Source: an uncultured Collinsella sp. (lineage in GTDB: Bacteria; Actinomycetota; Coriobacteriia; Coriobacteriales; Coriobacteriaceae). From it: 33,327 nt of DNA. Every line of letters starts with the position of its first letter. Position 1 is the stretch's first letter. This document shows, in pieces, positions 14,801 to 22,936 of the stretch. The notes beneath the pieces were generated by a model that was given only the letters and a program-made list of their open reading frames with translations, did no database searches and was not told the DNA's origin. A program made the position numbers and the translations under genes. The DNA is taken from contig CAUFRO010000023.1 in the NCBI GenBank assembly GCA_959027945.1, positions 1-33,327 of the forward strand, given 5' to 3'.

Positions 14801-14915
14801 AACGATTACCCAACGGCTATTGCGCACATGGTTCGCATGACAGCCGTCTCTTTTATGTTTCCTTTAGCCGCTGCTGCCTAGGATGGGGGTTAGTCGGCAA
14901 GAAGGGAGCATCTGT

Positions 14916-16484
14916 ATGGACGACGCGAGCGAGCGCGCAATCGAAGAGGACATGCTCGATCAGTTCAACTACTTTGATGATGAGGACGAGGAGCTGATCG
15001 ACCGTCGCGAGCCAGCGCCGCTTGATTCCTTTGATCTGGTCGATGAAGAGCCCGACGAGGACGAGGGCGAATCGGCGGAGCCCTCACAGCCTTCGCGCCT
15101 TAACTCGCTGCTTTCGAGAGCCCCCATGCACCACGGCGTTCGTGCCGGCGCGCTCCATATGAAAACTGACTGGCACCAGATCGTGACGGCAGGCGATGAG
15201 CTTGCCGTCGATGCGCCGCTCACCGATAAATCATCCATCATCTGCCGCACCGGCATGCTTATGCTGGCAAGCGGAACAGGTGCCTGGCGCGTGCGCGATA
15301 CCATGAATCGTGTTGCTGCCGTACTCGGCGTCACGATTCACGTCGACCTGAGCCTTCTGTCGTTTGAGTGTACTTGCATCGAAGATGGCCACTGCTTTAA
15401 CGAGGTTGTCAGCTTGCCCACAACGGGCGTCAATACCCATCGCATTTGGATGATGGAGAGTTTCCTCAAGGAAATCGAGACCTATGGTCGTCGCTTCACG
15501 GTGCACGAGTATCACGAGATGCTCAAGACCGTTGAGAGTTCAAAACCTGATTACGCGCCTTGGCAACAGGGCCTTGCGGCGGCCTGCGCCTGTGGCGCCT
15601 TCGTTTTTTTGCTCGGCGGCGGCCCTATCGAGATGGCCTGCGCATTCGTAGGCGCTGGTGTCGGTAACTTTGCTCGCTCCCATATTCTCAAGCAGGGTCT
15701 TGGCCAGTTTAGCGCGCTGACGACCGGCGTTGCGCTCGCTTGCGTTTCGTATCTGCTGGCATTGCTCGGCCTTGGCCAGGTCATACCGGGGGCAATGTCG
15801 CACCAAGAAGGCTATATCGGCGCCATGCTCTTTGTGATTCCCGGCTTTCCACTCATTACGGCAGGCCTCGACATCGCTAAGCTCGACATGCGAAGCGGTA
15901 TCGAGCGCCTTTCATATGCCGTATCGATTATTGTGATGGCGACCCTCGTAGGTTGGATGGTTGCCGAGTGTGTTGGCCTGGCGCCGGACGACTTTGCCCC
16001 ACTGGGCCTTTCGCCGCTTGCCCTTACGCTCCTGCGCGTGGTGATGAGCTTCGTTGGCGTATTCGGCTTCTCGGTGATGTTCAACAGCCCGGTAAAGATG
16101 GCCGCGGCAGCTGGGTTGATCGGCGCCGTGTCCAATACCCTGCGTCTGACCCTTGTCGATGCGCCGACGATGATTCCCTTCCTGGGCCTCAGCACGGGAA
16201 TGCCTCCCGAGGCAGCAGCGTTTATCGGCGCGCTGGTATCGGGGCTGCTCGCAAGCTTGGCTGAAGTCAAGCTCACCTACCCGCGCATCGCCCTCACGGT
16301 GCCTTCGATTGTCATTATGGTGCCGGGCTTGTATCTGTATCGCTCGATGTATTACATGTGCACCTTCGACACGGTCAATATGCTCGGCTGGTTTGTGCGC
16401 GCAGTGCTCATCGTAGCGTTTCTGCCCGTTGGACTGGGTGTGGCGCGTACGCTCACCGACCCTCGCTGGCGCCACACCAGCTAA
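14916..16484 (+). CDS. Threonine/serine exporter family (ThrE-like) membrane protein
   Basis: A 522-residue inner-membrane protein of the ThrE family (DUF1212 plus ThrE_2 halves), proton-driven exporters of threonine and serine in Corynebacterium. The first 60 or so residues are strongly acidic and probably disordered. A soluble DUF1212 segment follows (LASGTGAWRVRDTMNRVA, then HVDLSLLSFECTC). From about residue 215 on there are roughly ten hydrophobic segments, with IPGFPLITAGLDIAKLD marking the family. The start MDDASE is chosen for AAGGGAG 7 bases upstream. Both halves are fused in one chain, as in ThrE, where many bacteria have two proteins. The actual substrate is not shown by sequence. 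Confidence 0.87.
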   Translation: MDDASERAIEEDMLDQFNYFDDEDEELIDRREPAPLDSFDLVDEEPDEDEGESAEPSQPSRLNSLLSRAPMHHGVRAGALHMKTDWHQIVTAGDELAVDAPLTDKSSIICRTGMLMLASGTGAWRVRDTMNRVAAVLGVTIHVDLSLLSFECTCIEDGHCFNEVVSLPTTGVNTHRIWMMESFLKEIETYGRRFTVHEYHEMLKTVESSKPDYAPWQQGLAAACACGAFVFLLGGGPIEMACAFVGAGVGNFARSHILKQGLGQFSALTTGVALACVSYLLALLGLGQVIPGAMSHQEGYIGAMLFVIPGFPLITAGLDIAKLDMRSGIERLSYAVSIIVMATLVGWMVAECVGLAPDDFAPLGLSPLALTLLRVVMSFVGVFGFSVMFNSPVKMAAAAGLIGAVSNTLRLTLVDAPTMIPFLGLSTGMPPEAAAFIGALVSGLLASLAEVKLTYPRIALTVPSIVIMVPGLYLYRSMYYMCTFDTVNMLGWFVRAVLIVAFLPVGLGVARTLTDPRWRHTS

Positions 16485-16518
16485 TTGGTACAAGGGGGAC
16501 AGGTTACTTTGCACCAAA
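16485..16518 (+). repeat. Hairpin with GGGACAGGTT loop, second copy of the repeat family
   Basis: TTGGTACAA and TTTGCACCAA pair with one A-C mismatch around a loop containing GGGGGACAGGTTACT. The loop matches that of the hairpin after rph (8819-8856), while the stem sequence is different. It lies directly after the exporter stop codon. Confidence 0.6.
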
Positions 16519-16520
16519 TG

Positions 16521-16587
16521 AGTTGCGGTGAAATAGGGACTGAATTGCTGCTTAAAGGGTCAAAACAGTCCGTATTCCACCGCAACT
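16521..16587 (+). repeat. 67-bp imperfect palindrome (22-bp arms)
   Basis: Arms 16521-16542 and 16566-16587 are complementary at 20 of 22 positions (left arm begins AGTTGCGGTG, right arm ends CACCGCAACT). The centre is AATTGCTGCTTAAAGGG plus a few bases. It follows immediately on the preceding hairpin. There is no T tail, so it is not an ordinary terminator; it looks like a REP/MITE-type element or a structured RNA. Confidence 0.75.
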
Positions 16588-16640
16588 TATGGGGTCGGGG
16601 GGGGGATTATTGGTGCCCTGCATCTCCATAAACTCAACGC

Positions 16641-16670
16641 TTACGAAGCGCGCGCCGTTCGTGTTAGGGT
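16641..16670 (+). promoter_or_regulatory. Candidate promoter of the DUF2798 gene leader
   Basis: TTACGA (16641-16646), an 18-bp spacer and TAGGGT (16665-16670). It would start a leader of roughly 125 bases that contains the terminator hairpin at 16707-16757. Confidence 0.35.
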
Positions 16671-16706
16671 AGTTCCACCACATAAGTAGTCGCAGACGCA
16701 CGTACC

Positions 16707-16757
16707 ACGGGCGGGCGAGATGAAGTCCCAACAGCTCCATCTTGCCCGCCCGTTTTT
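16707..16757 (+). terminator. Terminator hairpin in the leader of the DUF2798 gene
   Basis: ACGGGCGGGCGAGATG pairs with CATCTTGCCCGCCCGT over 16 bp with one G-T pair, followed by TTTTTG. It ends about 45 bases before the gene start. The sequence on each side (ACCACG before, CGTGGT after) can also pair with the stem base, giving a possible alternative fold. This is either an attenuator or the end of a short independent RNA. Confidence 0.75.
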
Positions 16758-16801
16758 GTTGCGTGGTGCCGCGGCGTAACACAGAAAGGACAATGCCCTT
16801 T

Positions 16802-17350
16802 ATGCCTATCAACAAACGAGAGAGCCTGCTGTTCACCTTTATCATGTGCTTTTGCATGGTGCTCTGGATGAGCATCTACAACGTTGCCCTGCAGCATGGG
16901 GCCATCAACGGCGAGGTTGTTGCCGCCGCGTGGCTCGGCTTCCCCGTTGCCTACATTTTTGCCATGTGCTGCGACTGGTTTGTTGCCAGCCCCCTTGCCA
17001 AGGGTTTCGCCTTTAAATTCCTGGTCACGCCGGGCAAGAGTTCGCTGCTTGCCATGACGCTTGCCGTCAGCTCCTGCATGGTCGTTCCCATGGTCATCAT
17101 CATGTCGCTGTACGGTGCCTGTGAGGGTCTGACGCACATGCCCGGCGGCATCCTTGCGAACCTGTATTCCGTGCCCGCGATCTGGATGATCAACATCCCG
17201 CATAATTTTGTGATGGCGCTGCCGTGGAACCTTTTGGTAGCCGGTCCGATTTCCCGCTTCGTCTTCCGTCGCGCCTTCCCTGTGGGGACGGTTTTCGAGG
17301 AGGAGCATGCCGAGCTCTTGGAGCAGGCTATGGCTCCTGAGTGCGAGTAG
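16802..17350 (+). CDS. DUF2798-type four-helix membrane protein
   Basis: A 182-residue membrane protein of unknown function. About four hydrophobic segments are visible, arranged as two similar halves: LLFTFIMCFCMVLWMSIYN near the start and LLAMTLAVSSCMVVPMVIIMS in the second half. Both end in a motif typical of DUF2798 repeats. The loop IPHNFVMALPWNLLVAGPISR follows, then a short acidic cytosolic tail. ATG 16802 is preferred; ATG 16793 lies only 2 bases after the AAAGGA ribosome site. The leader carries a strong terminator hairpin, so expression may be controlled by attenuation. No partner gene is evident. Confidence 0.75.
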   Translation: MPINKRESLLFTFIMCFCMVLWMSIYNVALQHGAINGEVVAAAWLGFPVAYIFAMCCDWFVASPLAKGFAFKFLVTPGKSSLLAMTLAVSSCMVVPMVIIMSLYGACEGLTHMPGGILANLYSVPAIWMINIPHNFVMALPWNLLVAGPISRFVFRRAFPVGTVFEEEHAELLEQAMAPECE

Positions 17351-17493
17351 CTCGCTTAGGGATCTGCTGAGCGCGGGCGACTTGCTTGGTTGGAGCCCTA
17401 AGCGTGGATAGCTCTCTCGGCGACATCGCGGGCGTGAGCGGTGCGCATGACCGGAGGGCCCGTGCTGCTCCGTTGCCCGACGTGCTAGCGCGC

Positions 17494-17510
17494 AGAACAA
17501 TCTGTTGGTG
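17494..17510 (+). promoter_or_regulatory. Degenerate second operator-like site
   Basis: AGAACAATCTGTTGGTG agrees at about 12 of 17 positions with the right-centred part of the perfect palindrome at 17562-17582. It lies upstream of the terminator at 17517, so it would act at a distance or be a relic. Confidence 0.3.
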
Positions 17511-17516
17511 CATTCG

Positions 17517-17549
17517 GCGGCTGCTGAAGCGTTTCGGCAGCCGCTTTTT
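17517..17549 (+). terminator. Rho-independent terminator upstream of the activase operon
   Basis: GCGGCTGC and GCAGCCGC form an 8-bp stem, extended by TGAA/TTTC pairs, and followed by TTTTTAT. It insulates the activase-tetR unit from upstream transcription. Confidence 0.88.
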
Positions 17550-17561
17550 ATACGGAGTTTA

Positions 17562-17582
17562 AATACAACAGTCTGTTGTATT
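17562..17582 (+). promoter_or_regulatory. Palindromic operator, probable TetR binding site
   Basis: Two perfect 10-base arms (AATACAACAG and CTGTTGTATT) flank a single central T, a 21-bp palindrome of the size bound by TetR dimers. It lies just upstream of an extended -10 (TGGTATATC at 17591-17599), covering where the -35 would be. The TetR-family gene at the end of the same operon is the obvious candidate ligand-responsive repressor. Confidence 0.8.
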
Positions 17583-17590
17583 ACGTAGAG

Positions 17591-17599
17591 TGGTATATC
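17591..17599 (+). promoter_or_regulatory. Extended -10 of the activase operon
   Basis: TGGTATATC gives a TGn extension plus TATATC. No consensus -35 is found; the region it would occupy is the palindromic operator. The gene start is 33 bases downstream. Confidence 0.5.
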
Positions 17600-17631
17600 T
17601 CTAGCGGGAAAAATGCGAGAGACGGAGCATT

Positions 17632-20600
17632 ATGGCGTTGCTAGTAGGACTGGACGTAGGGTCGACGACGACCAAAGTTTACGCGATGCACGAGGATATG
17701 ACCGAGGCGTGGTGGGGATATCGCCGCCACGGGGCGTGTCAGACAGCGAGCGTGCGCGCCATGCTCGGCGAGCTCGCCGAGCGCTTTCCCCATGAGTCAC
17801 TGCGCGTTGCGGTGACCGGCTCGGGTGCGCGCGATATCGCGACCGCGCTGGGCGCCTCGTACGTTCAGGAGGTGGTCGCCAACGCGCTCGCGATCAGCAG
17901 GTTCTATCCGCAGACGCGCTGCGCCATCGAGCTGGGCGGCCAAGACGCCAAGATGATCTTCTTCCGCACCAACGATAAGGGAGACATCGAGGTTGCCGAC
18001 ATGCGCATGAACGGCTCGTGCGCAGGCGGTACCGGTGCATTTATCGACGAGATGGCAAAGCTCATGGGGGTCGGCACCGAATCGGGCGAGTTCGAGCAGC
18101 TCGCAAGCCGGGGAACGACCGTCCACGAGGTCTCGGGCCGCTGCGGCGTGTACGCAAAGACCGATATCCAGCCGCTGCTCAACGAGGGCATTCCTACCAC
18201 CGACCTGGCGCTTTCGGCGCTTCACGCGGTCGCCCGCCAAACGATCGGCGGTCTGGCCCAGGGTATCGACATCGAGCCGCCGGTAATCTTCGAGGGCGGT
18301 ACGCTCGCCTACAACCCCACACTGGTCCGCGTGTTCCGGGAGCAACTGAATCTATCGGACGATCAGGTTATCGTCCCGCGCGATCCGCAGATCATGGTCG
18401 CGCGCGGTGCCGCCCTGTCGCTGACCGACATGTTCGCATCGTCCCAACCGATCGACCTTCCCGACGCTTTTGTCCGACTGGATAAGCTCGAGACGGTCGC
18501 GCCCGCAAGCGGGGAGGGACGTCTTGCCCAGCCCTTTTTTGCCACACCTGCCGAGCAGGCGGATTTTACGGCACGCCATGGCAAAGAGACGCCGGCAAAG
18601 GGTCCGGATGCGTATGCGCCCGGAGAGACGGTGCGTGTGGCGCTCGGTATCGATTCGGGGAGCACGACGACCAAGTTCGCCCTGGTCGATGAGGCGGGTG
18701 AGCTTGTCGATTCGTTCTACGCGTCTAATAACGGCAGACCGCTCGACGTCGCCCAACAGGGTCTTGTCAGCTTGAAGAACCGCTGGGAGACAGCGGGAGT
18801 CACGCTTGCGATCGATGCCGTGGGCACCACGGGATACGGCGAGGAGCTTTTCGCGCGCGCGTTCCACGCCGACTACCATACGGTCGAGACGGTCGCGCAC
18901 GCCCGCGCCGCGTGCGCATGCGTTCCCGATGCGACCTTCGTGCTCGACATCGGCGGACAGGATATGAAGGCCATCTGGCTCAACCACGGCGTGCTGACCG
19001 ATATCGTCGTCAACGAGGCGTGCTCTGCGGGCTGCGGCTCGTTCCTCGAGGGTTTTGCCAAAAACCTCGGAATAGCCGTTGAGGATATCGCGACCGAGGC
19101 ATTTTCGTCCAAAGCCCCCGCCGTTCTCGGCAGCCGCTGCACGGTGTTCATGAACAGCAGCGTCGTTTCCGAGCAGCGGCGCGGTAAGGGTCCGGGCGAC
19201 ATCATGGCCGGTCTCTGCCGTTCGATTATCGAGAACGTGTTCACCAAGGTCATTCGCGTTTCAAATCTCAACCGTCTGGGCGACAAAGTCGTCGTCCAGG
19301 GCGGCACGTTCCGAAACGACGCGGTGCTGCGCGCATTCGAGCAGTATCTGGGCAAACCCGTCACGCGTGCGCCCCACCCGGGGCTGATGGGCGCTATCGG
19401 TATCGCCCTGCTCGCGCGCGAGGAATGCCGCAAGGGCGACGCCGGCACGTCGTTTATCGGGCTCGATGCCGTGGAGCGCTTCGAGCATCGCGAGTTCGGC
19501 GGCGTTACCTGCCGTCGGTGCAACAACCGCTGCCAGCGCGCGGTCGTGGCATTTGGCGACGGCTCGCTTTACGTCACGGGCAATCGCTGCCCGCGCGGCG
19601 GCGCCATCTCATGGGATGAGCTCGTGCGCGAGGTTCCCGCGGCGGAGGAGCTGCGTCCGCAGGGTGCTTGCGAGGCACAGGCACCCGGCACGGGGCGCGA
19701 CCGGACCGCGGCTGCCCCCAATCTCTTTGTCGACCGCGAGAAGCTGCTGTTCGAGTCGTACCCCACGGTTCCCGTCAGCGGGGGGCGCGATGTCACGATC
19801 GGCATTCCCCGTGTGCTCGAGTTCTGGGACACCATGCCGTTCTGGTCGACGTTCTTCAGCACGCTCGGCTTTAAGGTGCGCGTCTCGGGACGCAGCACCA
19901 AGGCGATGTACGAGCGCGGTCTGGCGCACGTCACATCCGACACCGTGTGCTTCCCGGCCAAGCTCGTCCACGGGCACATCCGCAATCTCGTCGACGCCGG
20001 CGTCGACCGCATCTTCATGCCCGTCATCACGACGGTGCCCACCGAAAACACCGCCTCTACCAGCGAGTGGATGTGCGCCGTCGTAAAGGGATACCCCTAC
20101 GTGATGCGCAATTCCGATAACCCGGAGGAGCGTTTCGGCGTTCCGTTCGATACGCCGCTGTTCCACTGGTACGACGAGGGCGACCGAAACCGCCAGCTCA
20201 AGGCGTGGTGCAAGGAGACCTTCGATATCGATGCCGACCTGGTTGCCAAGGCGACCGAGCAGGCGGACCGCGCGCAGGAGACGTTTGAGAACCAGCTGCA
20301 GCTGCGCGGCAGGCAGGTGCTCGAGAACGTGCACGAGGACGGCGGCTACGCGGTGGTGATCGCTTCGCGCCCGTACCACAACGACCCGCTGGTCAACCAC
20401 GGGCTGCCCAAGCTCTTCTCTGAGCGCAGCATCCCCGTGCTGACGCCCGATGCGGTGCCGGGGGTCTGCAACGTCGATCTTTCCAACAGCCGCATCGACA
20501 TCGTGAACAACTACCATGCGCGCATGCTGTCGTGCGCGGTCATCGTCGCATCGACGCCCGAGCTCGAGCTCGTGCAGATGGGCAGCTTCGGCTGCGGCCA

Positions 20601-22071
20601 CGATGCGTATCTCACCGACGAGATCGCGCGCATGATGGGCGAGATGGGCTCCAAGGTTCCGATGATGATCAAGCTCGATGAGAGCGACGTCGCCGGTCCC
20701 ATGGGCATTCGCGTGCGTTCGTTTATCGAGTCGGTCAACCGTCGTCGCGCGGAGGAGCGTGCCGAGGGCGCCCGGGTGCACGCGGTCCATCCGCTCGACG
20801 ACCCGTATAAGGTCAAGTACACCAAGCGCGACCGGCACGACAAGATCGCGCTGGTCCCCAACACCTCCCATGCGTTCTGCAGGCTCATGACCGCGGCGAT
20901 GCGCAATCAGGGCGTGCGCGCCGAGGCCCTTGATATCGGGCGCGAGGATGCCATCCGCCTGGGCAAACGCTATGTGCACAACGACATCTGCTTCCCCGCG
21001 CAAATCGTGATCGGCGAGGCGCTCGCGGCACTCGAGAGCGGTAAGTACGACCCGCACGACGTCGCCGTGGTGACTGGCAAGTATATCGGCGACTGCCGCC
21101 TGACGCACTACATGCCCCTGCTGCGCCGCGCGCTCGACGACGCGGGATACGACTATGTCCCGGTGCTCACCAACGACGACGTCGATGCCCACAATGCGCA
21201 TCCGGGCTTCAAGCTCGGCCTTGGCCCGAGCATCCAGATCGCCTACGGTCTTCCCATGATCGATGCCCTCGAGGCCATGCTTAGGCGCATCCGTCCCTAC
21301 GAGCTCGAGAAGGGCGCGGCGGACGCTGCGTTCGACCGCGCGCTCGATGAGGTTATCGAGGGCATGGAGCGCTCCGGGCTGAGAGGCCAGGCGACGGGCT
21401 TCAAACGCGCGCTTGCGATCATGGACGCCGTTCCGTACGACCGCTCGAACCCGCATCCGACCGTTCTCATCGTGGGCGAGTACCTGCTCAATTTCCATCT
21501 CGGCGCCAACCACGAGATCGAGCGCTACCTCGAGGACAACGGGCTCGAGGTCATCGAGGCGCGCATGACCGACGTGATCCGCAAGACCTATTTCTACAAG
21601 CATGCGCAGTCGCGCGAGTTCCACGTCGACCTGTCGCTGCCCGAAAAGGCCTGGTACGCCACGGCGGACAACCTGTTCGAGCTCGCGCACGACCGTTGCG
21701 ACCGCCTGGGCGCGGCGAGCCCGCTCTACGAGCCGCCGACGCGCATGCCCGAGCTCGTGCGCGCGAGCGATAAGATCCTGCACCATACGTTCGATGCGGG
21801 CGAGGGCGTGCTGATTCCGGCGGAGATTCTCGAGCACGCCAAGCGCGGCTGCCGCAACTTCGTGATCCTGCAGCCGTTCGGGTGTCTGCCCAACCATGTC
21901 GTGGGGCGCGGGCTCATCCATGCGCTCAAGGAGCAGTATCCCACGGCGCAGTTCCTGCCGCTCGACTACGATCCCGACGTGAGCTTCGCCAACGTGGAGA
22001 ACCGTCTTCAGATGCTCATCATGAACGCCAAGGCGCAGGGGTGCGGTGAGGCGCATGGCGAGACCGCGTAA
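17632..22071 (+). CDS. Giant acyl-CoA dehydratase activase-related protein: two activase domains fused to two HgdB/DUF2229-like lobes
   Basis: A 1479-residue cytosolic protein. The first ASKHA ATPase domain (about 1-270) has GLDVGSTTTK and GSCAGGTGAF (Cys130), then GRCGVYAKTD (Cys about 171). The second (about 335-590) has LGIDSGSTTTK, NEACSAGCGSF (Cys464) and GSRCTVF (Cys about 503). In HgdC/BcrAD-type activases two such Cys per subunit hold one [4Fe-4S] cluster between two subunits; the tandem arrangement would supply all four in one chain (inference). A Cys-rich module (CRRCNNRCQR...NRCPRG, about 628-660) follows. The rest contains two lobes related to 2-hydroxyacyl-CoA dehydratase subunits and DUF2229, each with a CFPA motif (TVCFPAKLVHGHI; DICFPAQIVIGEA), plus FGCGHDAY and FGCLPNHVVGRG. 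Relatives perform ATP-driven low-potential electron transfer; the substrate here is unknown. It has its own promoter and operator, and overlaps tetR by 17 bases. Confidence 0.9.
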   Translation: MALLVGLDVGSTTTKVYAMHEDMTEAWWGYRRHGACQTASVRAMLGELAERFPHESLRVAVTGSGARDIATALGASYVQEVVANALAISRFYPQTRCAIELGGQDAKMIFFRTNDKGDIEVADMRMNGSCAGGTGAFIDEMAKLMGVGTESGEFEQLASRGTTVHEVSGRCGVYAKTDIQPLLNEGIPTTDLALSALHAVARQTIGGLAQGIDIEPPVIFEGGTLAYNPTLVRVFREQLNLSDDQVIVPRDPQIMVARGAALSLTDMFASSQPIDLPDAFVRLDKLETVAPASGEGRLAQPFFATPAEQADFTARHGKETPAKGPDAYAPGETVRVALGIDSGSTTTKFALVDEAGELVDSFYASNNGRPLDVAQQGLVSLKNRWETAGVTLAIDAVGTTGYGEELFARAFHADYHTVETVAHARAACACVPDATFVLDIGGQDMKAIWLNHGVLTDIVVNEACSAGCGSFLEGFAKNLGIAVEDIATEAFSSKAPAVLGSRCTVFMNSSVVSEQRRGKGPGDIMAGLCRSIIENVFTKVIRVSNLNRLGDKVVVQGGTFRNDAVLRAFEQYLGKPVTRAPHPGLMGAIGIALLAREECRKGDAGTSFIGLDAVERFEHREFGGVTCRRCNNRCQRAVVAFGDGSLYVTGNRCPRGGAISWDELVREVPAAEELRPQGACEAQAPGTGRDRTAAAPNLFVDREKLLFESYPTVPVSGGRDVTIGIPRVLEFWDTMPFWSTFFSTLGFKVRVSGRSTKAMYERGLAHVTSDTVCFPAKLVHGHIRNLVDAGVDRIFMPVITTVPTENTASTSEWMCAVVKGYPYVMRNSDNPEERFGVPFDTPLFHWYDEGDRNRQLKAWCKETFDIDADLVAKATEQADRAQETFENQLQLRGRQVLENVHEDGGYAVVIASRPYHNDPLVNHGLPKLFSERSIPVLTPDAVPGVCNVDLSNSRIDIVNNYHARMLSCAVIVASTPELELVQMGSFGCGHDAYLTDEIARMMGEMGSKVPMMIKLDESDVAGPMGIRVRSFIESVNRRRAEERAEGARVHAVHPLDDPYKVKYTKRDRHDKIALVPNTSHAFCRLMTAAMRNQGVRAEALDIGREDAIRLGKRYVHNDICFPAQIVIGEALAALESGKYDPHDVAVVTGKYIGDCRLTHYMPLLRRALDDAGYDYVPVLTNDDVDAHNAHPGFKLGLGPSIQIAYGLPMIDALEAMLRRIRPYELEKGAADAAFDRALDEVIEGMERSGLRGQATGFKRALAIMDAVPYDRSNPHPTVLIVGEYLLNFHLGANHEIERYLEDNGLEVIEARMTDVIRKTYFYKHAQSREFHVDLSLPEKAWYATADNLFELAHDRCDRLGAASPLYEPPTRMPELVRASDKILHHTFDAGEGVLIPAEILEHAKRGCRNFVILQPFGCLPNHVVGRGLIHALKEQYPTAQFLPLDYDPDVSFANVENRLQMLIMNAKAQGCGEAHGETA

Positions 22072-22744
22072 GGACGCCGATGCGCCCGATGCACGCACCC
22101 GTATCATCGAGGCGTTTTGGGAGCTCATCGAGAACAACAGCATCTTCGAGCTGTCGGTTGGCGAGGTGACCCGCGCCGCCCAGTGCAATCGCGGAACGTT
22201 TTACTACTATTTTCACGATTTCGATGAACTCGTCGCCATCGCCATAGCCCAGCTGCTGCAGGATAACGAGCTCATCACCGATGCCCTCTGGCATTTTTCG
22301 AGCGAGGGCGACCTTTCGGCGTTCGACCGGCGCGACGTCCGCTGCCTGCTGCGGCGCATCGTCATCACCATGAGGGCGGGTGCCGCCGAGCAGGTCGTGC
22401 AGGGCATCCATACGATCATCATCGACCGCGTGAGAGAGATCGTCCACCCCGACGGAGAAGAGCTCAAGGCAGATTCGAGCTTTGCGGTGGGCTTTCTGGT
22501 CTCGGGCATCATGGGCTTTGTGATGGCGGTCGGCTTTGCCCGGGAGGGCGGCGAGGAGATAGACCTCGAGCAGCCGGGGGACAGCGCGTGCGCGTACCTG
22601 AGGGCGGTCGCCATGCAGACGGTGGAAACGGTCGCGCAAGTCGAGGGCGTCGATACATCCGAGCTGCTCGAACGCGTCTCCAAGGAGGCCGATGCCTATC
22701 GCGCATCGCGTGCGACGAGTCCCGACGTGGTGAAAGACGCCTAG
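22055..22744 (+). CDS. TetR/AcrR family transcriptional regulator
   Basis: A 229-residue DNA-binding repressor. The N-terminal helix-turn-helix (about 12-58) is typical: RTRIIEAFWELIE, FELSVGEVTRAAQCNRGTFYYYF, then HDFDELV. The remainder is a helical ligand and dimer domain with no recognisable ligand class. ATG 22055 is chosen over an in-frame GTG at 22046; both sit within GGTGAGG-like sequence. The gene overlaps the end of the giant activase gene by 17 bases in another frame, so it is co-translated with it. The likely target is the palindrome at 17562-17582 in front of the operon, giving autoregulation. The inducer may be a substrate or product of the upstream enzyme (inference). Confidence 0.9.
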   Translation: MARPRKDADAPDARTRIIEAFWELIENNSIFELSVGEVTRAAQCNRGTFYYYFHDFDELVAIAIAQLLQDNELITDALWHFSSEGDLSAFDRRDVRCLLRRIVITMRAGAAEQVVQGIHTIIIDRVREIVHPDGEELKADSSFAVGFLVSGIMGFVMAVGFAREGGEEIDLEQPGDSACAYLRAVAMQTVETVAQVEGVDTSELLERVSKEADAYRASRATSPDVVKDA

Positions 22745-22880
22745 GGTTTCTCTTGCGGGGCGCCTGTCGCGCATCGCGCGGTGAGTCCCGCGATGCGGTC
22801 ATAACCTGCATTCATGTGAGCCGGGTTTATAGATATTCCTCCAGCTGTTAACATAGACAACCTGTGGGTAAAGAGACAAA

Positions 22881-22911
22881 AGCGCCGCCGACGGGCGGGC
22901 GTTTTGATTTC
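22881..22911 (+). terminator. Weak hairpin with T-rich tail in the clpC leader
   Basis: CGCCGCC and GGCGGGCG pair over about 7 bp with one bulged G, followed by TTTTGATTT. It lies 26 bases before the clpC start. It could end the tetR transcript or attenuate clpC. No CIRCE or clear CtsR operator was seen in this spacer. Confidence 0.4.
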
Positions 22912-22936
22912 GATGAACTCATGTAAGGAAACGAGC

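Larger units (their letters stand above)
14514..14915. other. Repeat- and hairpin-rich intergenic region
   Basis: About 400 bases without a convincing gene. In order it holds a two-copy hairpin repeat (14517-14606), a strong terminator (14634-14675), and three degenerate direct repeats starting TGGGGA (14739, 14765, 14787), with a perfect palindrome GTGCCGGCAC (14754-14763) between the first two. The last 120 bases before the exporter gene show nothing clear apart from its ribosome site. Confidence 0.6.

Noticed and set aside
14676..14880. Small open frames between the lysS terminator and the exporter gene
   Set aside because: The possible frame starting at 14677 has no ribosome site, crosses the TGGGGA repeats and overlaps the exporter start; its composition is not protein-like.
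19609..22188. 859-codon open frame on the minus strand opposite the giant activase gene
   Set aside because: Same antisense artefact. The translation is Arg/His/Val-rich, without motifs, and runs against a gene with many conserved motifs.
22745..22936. CIRCE or CtsR operator controlling clpC
   Set aside because: No TTAGCACTC-N9-GAGTGCTAA element and no convincing CtsR heptad repeat were seen in the spacer.
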